From Neurospora crassa OR74A (taxonomy: Eukaryota; Ascomycota; Sordariomycetes; Sordariales; Sordariaceae), in the NCBI RefSeq assembly GCF_000182925.2, contig NC_026506.1, positions 3,100,001 to 3,164,000 of the forward strand: a stretch of DNA of 64,000 nt. The letters run 5' to 3'. The position numbers and the translations under genes were made by a program. The stretch's first letter is position 1. Each line of letters opens with the position of its first letter. The notes under the pieces are model-generated. The model was not told the DNA's origin, ran no database searches, and saw only the letters and a list, made by a program, of their open reading frames with translations. Positions 21,219 through 32,540 of the stretch are shown here, piece after piece.

Positions 21219-23340
21219 GATTGCTGGTTTGGTGGTGGTTGTGTTGGTGGAAGTGTCGGTCGTAACGGTCGTGATAGACAACGAGCGTATCGCAGAAAGG
21301 GTTGTTCAACGAGTGTAAGAAGGAAGGAAGAAGCTGGAAAGGCGGCTTGCTACAACCGGTGCAAGAACTGGAGCGTTGTGAAAAGGGGGGGAAGTGATTA
21401 CTATGGCCTCTTGGCGGGAATTAACGACGACCTGTCAAGTATGAAGAACAGGACGATGGGCTGCGATGGTGATAGAAGGGAATAGGGTGGTGTGTCCCGA
21501 GGACGAAAGGTGTGGTTTGGAGGTGGGAGAAGGTGGGATGATGTATGGAAGTGGAAGCGAAGGTTAATGTTTCCTGTTGATTGAGGACACCCTGGATGGA
21601 TCTTTTTTTCGAGTCGAGGGTCCCGGACGGTCGAGTCTCTGCCCGCTCTCTGGGTGTGTTGCGGGCTGAATGGATGCCAGATGGTCTGAGGCTGCCCGCT
21701 GCTACTATTCCACTAGTGTACACTTTTGGCTCCCCTCCCGGGCCACTCAGCTTCCATTCCCCTGGCTGGTGGACGGGAACAGGGGGCCAGGTCACACACC
21801 TCGTCCCGGGCCACTTCCAGTCACCAGTTTGGCTCCCGCACGCAGGCACCTCCCCACCTGAACCCTCTTTACTTGACGAAAGTACGTACCTATGGTACTC
21901 CACGGGCAGTCTCGACGTTTCCGTCACGGATTCCATGCACGTTTTCCCTTTTCGTCCATTGTATCTCACTCATTCCACACAACCAGGTTGGGCCCTCTTC
22001 TTCACCACTGCGCTCTGCAGCGGCCAAGCTGTCATTGCTGTTTCCATCTCGAGCTGGTTTGGGCATGGCGCAGCAGCTTCCGGTGGGTTCCCTGCTCGAT
22101 GATTTCCTGGTCCATGCCACTGCACCATGCTAAAACGGTCCGCTAGCGGTTCCTGTGGCCCGTGCTCCATCTCCGGTGCTCTCTTTGTGGTCAAGTTGGG
22201 GAAACCTGGAAAGGGGCACGGCCTCGAATGGACATGTCCCATTGGTTGAAGCCCCCACCAGAGAGGGGCAGACCACCCAAGAGATCCAAGCGGGCTCGCC
22301 AATCAAACCACCTCAATCTCCTTGACGAGATTGGCTTGCGCCGTTGCAGAACACCATCCCCTGAATTTCCATCGATGCTTCTTTTGTTTCGGTGCCGCCC
22401 CCTTTTTTTTTTTTAGTGTAGCCACGGCGCCGCCCGAGCAGGTCAACGTCGACGACATCAGTCAGACCTGCCAACTCGATAAGCGATTTCGCTTGACTTA
22501 TGTCGCGATAATCTACAAGATGTTTCAGGTTCAGACAATTGGCCTGTGTGGTCATCAACTCGATGTCTGCCCATCGTTCAGACGTTGAAGTTATACTCGA
22601 CGAGTATATACTACACACGCAGCCCTCAAACTTGCCCCTCTGTCTCATAAAAGTCATGTGCTCCATCTTCCGCCCGTGGCGTGGGTCGTGGGTCATGGAA
22701 CTTTTGCTGCAGCACACCACGCCCACTCTACGACTCCACGAACTACGCTACAAACCTGCTTTTGGCACAACATCGTCAGAGTTGGGCCGAGCCAAGTCAA
22801 AATAACAAGAACAAAAATACATTGTGCGCCTCAAGCACAGATCTGACTCTGTGAAAGCTTCTACGCCGTTTGCGATATCCTCCATCGGGTAATGGGGGAA
22901 TTCGAGCAGATCGTTCAAAATGTCAAAACAAGCTTCCTTGTCGAGGAAATGAAGGGTGTTTTATCCACAGCGGTGATCTGGATACACCGACCCTGACTGA
23001 CCCAGAAATATCCCGAAATGTGGAAATGGGCTATCGTACCATGTATACACAACTTCATCAAAAGTTCAACGTGATCTCTCATACCTGCCTGTGGTGGTGG
23101 TGGCGGTTGTTATACGAGGTACATTAAAGGATGATACGTGGTGTGGTGACTGCGGTCTCACTTCTCACCTTATGGCACACGAGCTTACATTACCTACGTA
23201 GGAATGTATATGCCTCTTGCGTCAAATGCAATCTGGAAGCTCGGACCAGAAATGATGGAGTATCTTAAAGTCAGGCGAGTCGAGTGGTATACAGCGTACA
23301 ATACCACAATGCGCATACGTAAGCCCATCTCCATAGGAAT

Positions 23341-23362
23341 CCGCAACCGCAACCGCAACCGC
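23341..23362. repeat. (CCGCAA)n hexamer repeat
   Basis: About 3.7 perfect copies of a six-base unit in non-coding sequence. Confidence 0.85.
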
Positions 23363-24452
23363 CCGAGACAAGGATACCCACCATCCCCCAAAACCCTTTT
23401 GACCTCCAATGAAACAAGCACCGCCACGTTCGATGTTTTGCAGTGGTACTACTATTGCCCCGAACCTAAGCCTGGTCCAAGTATATAATCCATATACATA
23501 GGTGCTGGTGATCGCAATCATCACGGTTCTGTGGCGTCGATGATGATATGTCAATCACTCACTGGGTCCTAGAGTAAACCGGAGATTGGCGGCTCCCACA
23601 ATGGCACGAGATACGCTGCTCTTCAGGTTTATGAACTCCATCTCCATCACTTATCCTTCTTCTCATTCCTCAATTTCTGCTCAAGCATTTAAATCATAGG
23701 TCGTCTATCAAGTACCCTTGAAGTCTCCAGTCTGTAAAGTTGGAGTTCCACCGACAAACTGAATCCGTGGATTTAGTATCTGACCCCTGACATCCCAAAG
23801 TTCAAAGTCCGGGCTTCTAACGTACTAACCCTTACCTGACCCTGGACGGATCCTAAACTCTAGAGAAGTGCCAACCATATATATATCATCCTAGCGGTTC
23901 GCTCGCTTGGTTTTCCCTTTCCATGTGCGTTCCTTCGTTCTTCCCTTCCCTGGCCCAGCAGGCCCCCAGTTACATACCGCACCCTTGACCTCATTTGAGA
24001 TCTTTACCCCTGGGTAGTCCCGCAGGACGCGGGCTGGATGGGGACTACTGAAACGGAGCTCTATCGGGAGGAGCACTGCAATGTCGGTACGAGGCTGATC
24101 GAGCATAGCGAATCGGGATCGGGATCGGACTGGGGTTATAGGGCTGGAATGGGTAGACGTCTGCTCCCATGTACTCAAGTGCTAACAATATTCGCCTGAA
24201 ACCCGCGCCACACATATTAGTGCAGATGTACCAACTACGTTGAACTTATATCGACGGTTGAGAATGATACAAAGGAGAACATATCACAGTAAGATAATAT
24301 CATACCGAAAATATCCACCAAGACTGAGCAATATCGCGAGAAAACGATTGTGTTCTTTTTATCAACCATGTCATCATCATCATCATCATCGTCGTCACCC
24401 TCTATCTTATTCACGGGTGCGACGAGTCATATACGCTACGTTACTTGATGCT

Positions 24453-24535
24453 ATCATCACCCCCTCCTCTCACCATCTATTTCCCCGTCAGACCCCCTCC
24501 TCTCACCATCTATACCCCCGTCAGATCCCCTCCTC
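24453..24535. repeat. Tandem repeat, unit about 32 bp
   Basis: Two near-identical units (CCCCTCCTCTCACCATCTAT followed by a C-rich spacer and GTCAGA), plus the start of a third. It lies in non-coding, pyrimidine-rich DNA. Confidence 0.8.
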
Positions 24536-25556
24536 TGCACCAGCACTCAAGTTGCCTGGTCTCGTCATCCGTGTCTTTTTAGAGATGCCGTTTCGTCAAG
24601 TCGTAAAATCATGAAGAGTAAATTCCCAGAAGAGAAGAAAGAATGGGGAAAGAAGAAGAACAAAGCCGCGAACCTCCCATGCCAGACTCCCCTCCCCCCT
24701 CCTGATACAAGAACGCGAGGAAGTAAAGTGCTCCGACCGGTCCAAATTCAGCCAAGTATGCCCTTCGCTGAATCAATGAGTTCGTGTCTCCCGGCCAAAA
24801 AAGAGAGAACAGATGTTTTGCGGCAAAGTATGAGGGCCTACGCGTGGACATACCGCTCCAATGTCTCGTGAAGGTGCGAAACCTATCCAGTTCAGGCGGA
24901 ATGAATGGACTGCCTTTTAAGACAGCTGCAATAACAATGAAATGTGTCCCAAACCAAGAAGGAGTGGCCGTATGAAAGTGTCTTGCCTCGGTATTTCGAA
25001 CTCAAGGTTCGATCACGCCAAGGTGAAAGCGGTCTTAGACACATATGAAGCTGTTCAGAGTCCGCACAAAGCAGTGAGAAGGACAATCCCTTATCAGCTG
25101 GGTCAGGCTGGACCAGGGACTTCCAATCCAAGTACGGCTGTACTTCAATAATACGGACGAAGCTTTTTTGAGGCCCAGTGAGGCTTCTAAAATAACCAAA
25201 AACCCGTCACACACGAGGAAAACCCAGAGGATCCAAGATAAGGGAAGGAAGTAGAATCGTGACAACGCATCAGATCCATGTAATCTATATTCCGTAGGTC
25301 GTCCAGTCATGAATTTTGCCGATGCAGCTTTTGTGCGTGTAGAAACCAGTGGTGATGCTATTCGTTCGTCCTTTTCCGAGTCGTCAATTGATCGTCACCT
25401 AAGGGTATAAATCCCGGGTCTTATCACCGTGTTGCTGTGAAGCGTGAAGAAGTATAGAAGAAAACGAGAAAATGCGAATCCGCTGATCGAGAAGGAATCC
25501 ACGCCTTCCCAAGGGGTTGTGTTGCCTTCTGCCAAGGTGTGGCAGCTCCACAGCCC

Positions 25557-26326
25557 TTATTCCACCGAAGCAGTCGAGCTGCTGCTTGATTCATCTCCGG
25601 AATGCCGAGTGCGGTGTCCATGCGTATAGTGAGACGACGTTTGAGGACGGCTGCTCCGTCTGGACTTGTGCTTGGCCTCGTCTGCCGGTAACCCTTGGAC
25701 GATTCCGTTCCGAGCCAGCATCCCTCCATTGACCGAGAAATTTCGGCAAACCATAAACGCACGCATTGCCGCGTTTTCCTGAGCAAGTCCATGTGTTTGA
25801 TATGGAATATCTGTCTGATATTCGCGGCCGTTGACGAGAACCAAGCAGGTAAAGCCAGTGCCATCACGATAACACTCGTAGGAGGGATCATGCCATCCAC
25901 GCCGCCGGCAAAGACCTGTAGAAACCCAAATTAGTAGCTTTTCTCATCAGAGTGGCGACAGTACCTAGGCTCAATCATGAAAAAGCATGTGTCATGTGCA
26001 GCTGGATTCCGTGCCTGCGTGGCAGCCGAACACGGATGCCTCAGCCCTATGACCGGGGTTGGTTTGATCTGTGGGTAACGGGGGGCCAAGATGACACCTG
26101 GTGTACGATCTCTGGAAGAAGAAAAAGACGCAGGACATCTCCATGTTGTGGAAATCTCATGCAGGGGTAAACCATTCCCAAGGGGGAAATGTCATGCCTC
26201 GTGACAACACCCCACAACAAGATTGGTAGTGTAGGATTTGTGATTAAATTGGGAAGCGAGGTTTGACAGCAAAAATTGACGCTTGAGTGACTTACTCTCC
26301 AGATACTGCATGTAGAAACCAGCCAT
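25557..26326 (-). CDS. Small protein with a dsRNA-binding domain, two exons
   Basis: Found only by splicing: exon 1 is 26326-26296 (MAGFYMQYLE plus one base) and exon 2 is 25915-25557. The intron is 380 nt with donor GTAAGT and acceptor CTACAG, long for this genome. The 129-residue product has a full double-stranded RNA-binding fold. Helix 1 is YMQYLESLCRRRGW (residues 5-18). The strands are PSYECYRDGTGF and TCLVLVNGREYQ (21-44). Helix 2 is LAQENAAMRAFMVCRNFS (54-71). The NGREY turn is typical of the family. The helix 2 start is less basic than the usual KKxAK, so RNA affinity is uncertain. The tail is Ser/His/Arg-rich. The splice joins helix 1 to the strands exactly as the fold requires, which supports the model. 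The biological role is unknown. Confidence 0.75.
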
Positions 26327-29300
26327 GGTGTTGCTTATCGTCTCTGTACGAAGAAATTCCAGGAGAAGCGAGACAGAGATGGAACGGCAGAATGTATGAG
26401 TTTCTACAAACAGTGGAGGTGACGATGGTGAAAAAGAAGGAGGCGAGGAGGCTGCGGGTAGATGTCCGAGATCCGAGGATGTGATGCAATCGAGCCTAAC
26501 TAAAAGGCAGAAGGGGATGCGAGGCAGTGCCAGAAGCGGGCGGGCAGGTATGGACGACGAAGCTGCATCACCTTGATGAGCAGTCAACGGCGAGACATGT
26601 GTGCTTTACATATTGCAGTGAAGGAGCAGCTTCGTGCGGGGCAAGGGGGGAGGCAAAAATGTCCGAATTCAGACGCCAAAGAGACGACATGAGGGAAACC
26701 CAAACGGACAGGAGGAGAAAGTGTTCGTCGGATGCAATGTTTGACCGTCAAGATGCGGCTCAAAGTGTGACCCATCTTGATGCGCTGGCATTGTCGTTGC
26801 CAGTTGATAGAGCCGGAGACCGGGCCAACTCCACACCACACATACACCACCCATGGGGTATGCATTAATATGCCTGGGGGGGAAGATCTGCTCTGATAAG
26901 TCGAGCCAGTCTTGGATTGAAATGGGCATAGATGGAGCCCGACACCATTTGTGTGATATGTTCTTTTCCCTTTCCGGCACCTGGCTCAACTCCTGGGTCG
27001 GCCTCCACATGTTCTTCGGCCTCGTTCGCCGCCCTAGCACACCGCGATCGTGTCCCATCGCTAAACAGATGAGATAGGCTCGCGGGGCTTCTTGGTTATG
27101 CAGAGTTAGGCATAGCAAGGTGGCAAAATCGTATGCCCAAGAGCCAGTCTGGTGGTCCAAGAGAGAAATCGAAGCAAGACTCGAAAATTCGGGAGCAAGC
27201 GGTCTTTTGCCGGCAACCAGTCAAGTTTCAGAAGTGGCTTATGTTGAAGCCAAGGGGTGCCAGAAGAAAGGATGTGCCTGGCTCGCAAGTCGTGGGCACG
27301 AAAAACAGTCAATGAAAAACATCAAGCCCGGTAAGATCCATCTGACTGGTGGCTCTTTAAACCACTTATGCAGCCTGGGCTATGGCACATCCAACATGTA
27401 TCCTCGGTAGTACTGGTGTTTGTGCTATCGACACTGTCGATAGACGGACCGCATGGCCTCTGCGGTACCTTTTTCCAGCAGAGATGAAGTGTGTCTCCAC
27501 TTGCTATGCTACCGTCCGAGATCAACGGCAGAGGTAAAATAGCACCAAAGTCGGCGGGTCCATATACTGCTACATGAACCAGCCAGGAACGGGGTCGGGG
27601 TTGGGGTTGGAACCCGGGGGGCATGAATAGCCAAGCGGGCAGGGAAGGCCGGGAGAAGTTGAGATGGCATGTTCGGTTTGGGTGACCTCGCTGAGAGGTG
27701 AACCGGAGATCATTGGCGCTGTGAAATTTGTGGGCCAGAACTCGGGCAACATGGGCATACCTTGGTTCGGCAGGCAGCGAGACCTGGGACGGAGGAGAGA
27801 CCAGCGGCGTTGGCGACCTTTTCGGAGCTGGTCAGCACAAGAGGAGGAAGGACGGCTGGCGTATCAAAACCGCGGGATCAAGAGATCCGGAAAGACAACA
27901 ACAACAACAACAACAACGACAAGCCGGTGGTGTTGCTGGGTGGTGTTTTCCGGCCGGGCCATCCATCATCCATGGACCATGGACCATGGACCACCGTCTG
28001 CTCGTCGGTGTTTGTTTCTCTCTTGGCAGCACTCATCTTCCAAGCTGTCTACCTACCTAGTTGGTCAACAAATGGGGCAGGGTGTCGAAGTGGTGAGAAA
28101 TGGTTGTCATGGTCACGGAAAGGGCCGGTACAAAGGTCTGTGTAGTGGAACAAATCGAGCCGTATCAAAACGACTGGCTCTTTGGCCGACCACGAAGTCG
28201 GTGAATGAGGGATGAGGTGCATGAACAGTGGCTGGGCCGGCGAACCCTTGCATGTCCTGGGTGCGGGTGCGTCTGGCCCCAGGAGAGAGCGAGGTCGCTG
28301 AATGGCCGGTCTCATGGCGAGGCCGCAAGGCCGCGAGGCAGCTAGGCACAAGAAGGCCTTAAGACGCATGCAATGATGAGTTGGCAATGCTGCTGGATAT
28401 TACATCGACAAGCCAGAATGGACTGGTGCAGAAATCATGGAAGACGTGCTGCGGGCACTGCCAGAGTTGCGTGACAAGAGCACCAGGCGAAGAACAGGCA
28501 GTGGCAGGCCCTTCCTTGCCCTCACAGAGGTACGGGTACAAGTCCTCAGCTGGAGGGGTTCCAAGGGAGCCAACCGGGCCGGAAGAGATACATCGACGGA
28601 GCAGTCCACGGGCCCAGCATGGGTTGCCGTGCTATCCACAGGCCGGCGTGTAAGAAAAGAAGGAGGAGAGCGCGGGCGGAGGAAAGCGGGAAGAACGAGG
28701 GCAGCCAGTCACGATGGCGATACTCGGTCGCTGTCGCTGGCGACAATTGGTGTTGAAAGGCCGGGGAGGAAGAGGAAGAGGAGGAGACCAGGGAGACGCA
28801 CCCAAGCCCAAGTCATCACCAATGTGAGCGTCAATGTTCACTTCCTGTCTGCCTGCCCATCGCTCGTATGTGAATGTCGTGATTCGGCTGTCACCTCTTG
28901 GGCTTCACCGTGTATGTATACCTCAGCTTGTCGGGACAGTAAGTGGCCATGGGGCTGTTGGCATGGCAGTAACGGCTCGTGTTGAAGTGCAAGAAGCCTA
29001 CACCTCGGTTCGAGGATTTGAATATGAGAGGTTGAAAATGCACATGAAGAGACGAGATCTCGTCCGAATTGTTCACTTGAGAACGAGGGATGCGGGGACT
29101 CTGTGCTTGCTCCGTGCATAGTAACATGGAGCGAAGGAGCTCTTGCTTGATGGGTTCAGTGGTACATACCTACCTCTACTGTACACTACATAGCATGCCT
29201 TATCGCGCCTGCCCTACAAACTCGAGGTTCCATTTCTTTCCGTCTCTCTGTCACTTATCTCCCACCTGAATCGGCATTGGAAAGATCGGTGCATGCCACC

Positions 29301-32300
29301 ATGTTCGACGCCGTCTGTTTCACACGGGAAGGTTATTTCCTTGGACACCAAACACAGGGCAAGAAGGATGCGAACCAAGCAACCTCGCCGCAACCTCCAA
29401 TGAGATTTGCAAAGCACATGAAAGTGCGCATGGTTGGTGGTCAATGCTCCTGGATTTTCCATCCATGTCGCTAAAATGGAGGGGGAAAGAGGGGCTTTTT
29501 GAGTTAAACATTCAAGGATGGAATTCTTCTAGAACACGAACCCAGCGAACACCCAAGCCCTCACTCAGTGAGTGTCATTGATTTTGCCTCATATTGTGTC
29601 GTCCCAGCCTCGTATCAACTTCTTTGCTATCGATAGTAGGTTTTGAAAGCTCCGATATCAGGTTGACCTGGACCTGGCACCCCGCCATCGCCTCGAATTC
29701 ATGGCACCTGCCCAGGATAAATAGACAGGAAGACCCAAACACTTGGATCAAGAGAACCATCATCGCCCATGAACCCCCCTCCTCGATCGACATTCTCGGG
29801 CTCATTTGCTTGAACCTGATCCCCAAGCTGTGACAACTAAATCAGCACTCGACATGCAGAAGACCAATCAGACCACCTCTAATGCCATCATCTCACTTCA
29901 TCGATCAGCACTTTCCCTGAAGAATCGGGGGGTCAAGGGAGTCGTTCTTTCCTTTCTGCTTTCCTGTTCCCTGCGGCCCCGCATGCTCGCTCCGTTCCTT
30001 CTTCCCCTTTTCGATGGACTGGACACGAATCAGGTTGACATCCACTGCAATGATTGACACGATGAGGGGTAGAGGTAGAGGTAGGTAGGTACGCTCGGTA
30101 CCACGGTACGGTACAGCTGAGCTTTTGAGGTTGTTCCCTTGTTCCCCCTCATCAGAGCCATCACTCGCATATGGTGATGATCAGCTCTTCTGATTTATTC
30201 CACTGCAACGTCATGCTTCAATCCCAACATCAACTTACCAAACCCACCAGCTGCGATCTGGCTCCATGCTTAGTTTGTTTCCAACCTCTTCTCCAGCCAT
30301 TAACCGGAGAAAATCACGTCGACTGCCAAGAAACAAAAAGCAGAGCCCGGCAAAGCAAAGACGGGCAAAGCTGCTTGCTTGGTGTCGGAAAAAATCATCA
30401 CCATTATATTCCATCATGCCGGCTGATGGGGTTTGGCTTGCACTTTTGGACTGCTGTCGCAACTCCCACAGCTTTCCATGGCACTCTCGTTACCATCCAC
30501 ATGGGTTGGGTCAACGCTTGACCGTCATCCTTCCAAATGACTATCACCTCTTCTTGCCATGTACCACGTTGCTCACATTTCGGCAACACAGGTGAGATTA
30601 CACAACAGAGCATGAACCACGCATGTTCAGAATTGAGCAGCAGTTCTGCAACCTTCTACGACTTGTTTACTTTCCTAGCCATTGCCATATCATTGGCAAT
30701 TATTGACTGATGCCAACCGGGACTCATCCGAGTGCTTATCCAAGGACCCGGCCAGAATATAATCGGGATATTGATCATCATGAAGGCTGCGAAATGATGA
30801 AAGCTCAACCAATAAGATATCATTGGACCGTCTAAGAATGGTTCTTTGATTGGTGCTGGTTTGTTCTTAACCCATACCCCCCCTCTGCCACCGTCCTGTG
30901 ATCCTGATTCGAGACCTCCGCCGACCGAACGACTGACAAGCATTCCGGGGCGAGTGACACAGATATCGGGCACTACTAGAGAATTCATGGCAAGCAACAC
31001 CAATTTGACAAGATGTCTTGCTTTGAGGAATCAAGCCTTTGGTGGTCGACTTGATCCATAATGTGATTTGGTTTCCCGGACGGTCTGTTCGGCAGCATGA
31101 TTCCTATACAAGGGTCAAGTGTGGGAGCAAAGAAAGATCCTGCCCATTTCTCTTGTCTTGACTCACGAACTCCTCCGCAGGGATATCGTCCATGGCTTCG
31201 AGATTTGTTGTGGTGCATAGACTGCCATGTTCCCAAAGTGTTGTACGCTCACGGCCTCTCGGTACGCATTCCTGCATCTACATCTAGCCCGCTCTTTCCT
31301 TCGTTCCATATCTGCACGAGTCAATCGATGGTGGCGTGCTCGGAAAGATGGAAAGGATGGCCAGCGACGGATATCGACAGCAAATAACTGATCGTTGATT
31401 ACACTTTCAGGGTCCAATCCATTTCACCCAAGCCTCAAGCCGGGGCATTTCCATCCCAAACATCGTATCCTGCAGTAACTGTGGTCTCGCTTTGTTTCGG
31501 AACGGATGGGTGCCTAACCGCGAGGTGGAAGTGCAGTGGAAGGCTTCGCTTTGCCTTGGCGATTGCTTCTGTCCTAGCGCCCTGATAGGCTGACTTGCAA
31601 ATTTGCAAGACAAACCCACATAATCCAATGATCATGGTAGCGGAAGCCTTTCCGAGAGCCGCTCTTTGCTGTTGGAATGAGAGGGATCGCATTTGGATAT
31701 GGGGGGTAGCGAAGAGACGGATGTTGGGCTTACTAAGACTGACCGTTAATATCTCTATACTCACAATGACCAGGTGTCGGGCCAAATATCCCTTCCATCA
31801 TTGACGTGCTTGTTCGTGCGATCTTTCTTCCAGTTTTTTCAAGTCTGCATCGGCTTGCCCACGGCATTGCAGGATATCATATATCGGCCAATTGGCAGCT
31901 TAAGAGCACTGAAATATGCTTGGTTCCGACCGCCGATGTCACTCTTATTTATCTCAAGCTGATAGCTTGTAGACATGAGATTGACTGGTCAGTATCAGGA
32001 CTTAATAGAGAACGATAACAGAGCAAACATCAAGCAAGCAGTATTTGGTGCTTTATTGTATTTCGCTATGTGATTTACTGATTAGCCTTGACATTCAATC
32101 TGATATGTCCTTGCTACCTTGCTTGTTGTACTTATTCTAGGCATGCTTGTAGACTACTTTCATGGTTAACCCAACGCGAGGGCTTAGTAGCGAACTAAGC
32201 ATGCCCGTCTATTTCCGACGATGCCGAGAAACATATGCTACCTAGTGTACGACCTGCTTTGAATGCAACCACCGAGATGGAAGCGTTCGCCCGTTTCCGC

Positions 32301-32540
32301 AGGCTCTTGCAAGGATACCATTCTCAGCGTCCTGCACAATATATACTCATCACCAAGTACTCGCTGCCTTGATATCACAAACTACCTGGTCACTATTCCG
32401 CATAACCCTTCCCCTCTTCCCCAAGGACAGCAGCCACAGCACCCCAATCTGACTGGAACCTCCCTCTCATTCTATCCCAATCTAGCCAATCTACTCAATT
32501 TACCCAATTCCCTATTGCCCCATCAATAATGTCCTAGTCC
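26327..32540. other. Very long gene-poor region
   Basis: 6.2 kb between the dsRNA-binding-domain gene and the ram1 stop. Open frames (for example 26669-27160 -, 27664-28215 +, 28437-28985 +, 31435-31785 -) show no recognised domain and often overlap on both strands. Short repeats occur: (CAA)n at about 27895-27917 and three ATGGACC-type copies at about 27970-27993. It may hold long non-coding transcripts or regulatory DNA; nothing in the sequence proves this. Confidence 0.4.

Larger units (their letters stand above)
21219..25556. other. Long intergenic region, no convincing gene
   Basis: 4.3 kb holding the mpg1 promoter and leader. Open frames of up to 182 codons on both strands mirror each other and show no family features. 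Several short repeats lie here: (CCGCAA)n at 23341-23362, CAT/ATC runs near 24368 and a tandem repeat at 24453-24535. A small spliced gene could be missed by eye. Confidence 0.4.

Noticed and set aside
27895-27993. (CAA)n and ATGGACC repeats as a CRISPR-like or regulatory array
   Set aside because: Ordinary microsatellites in a eukaryotic genome, with too few units and no spacers.
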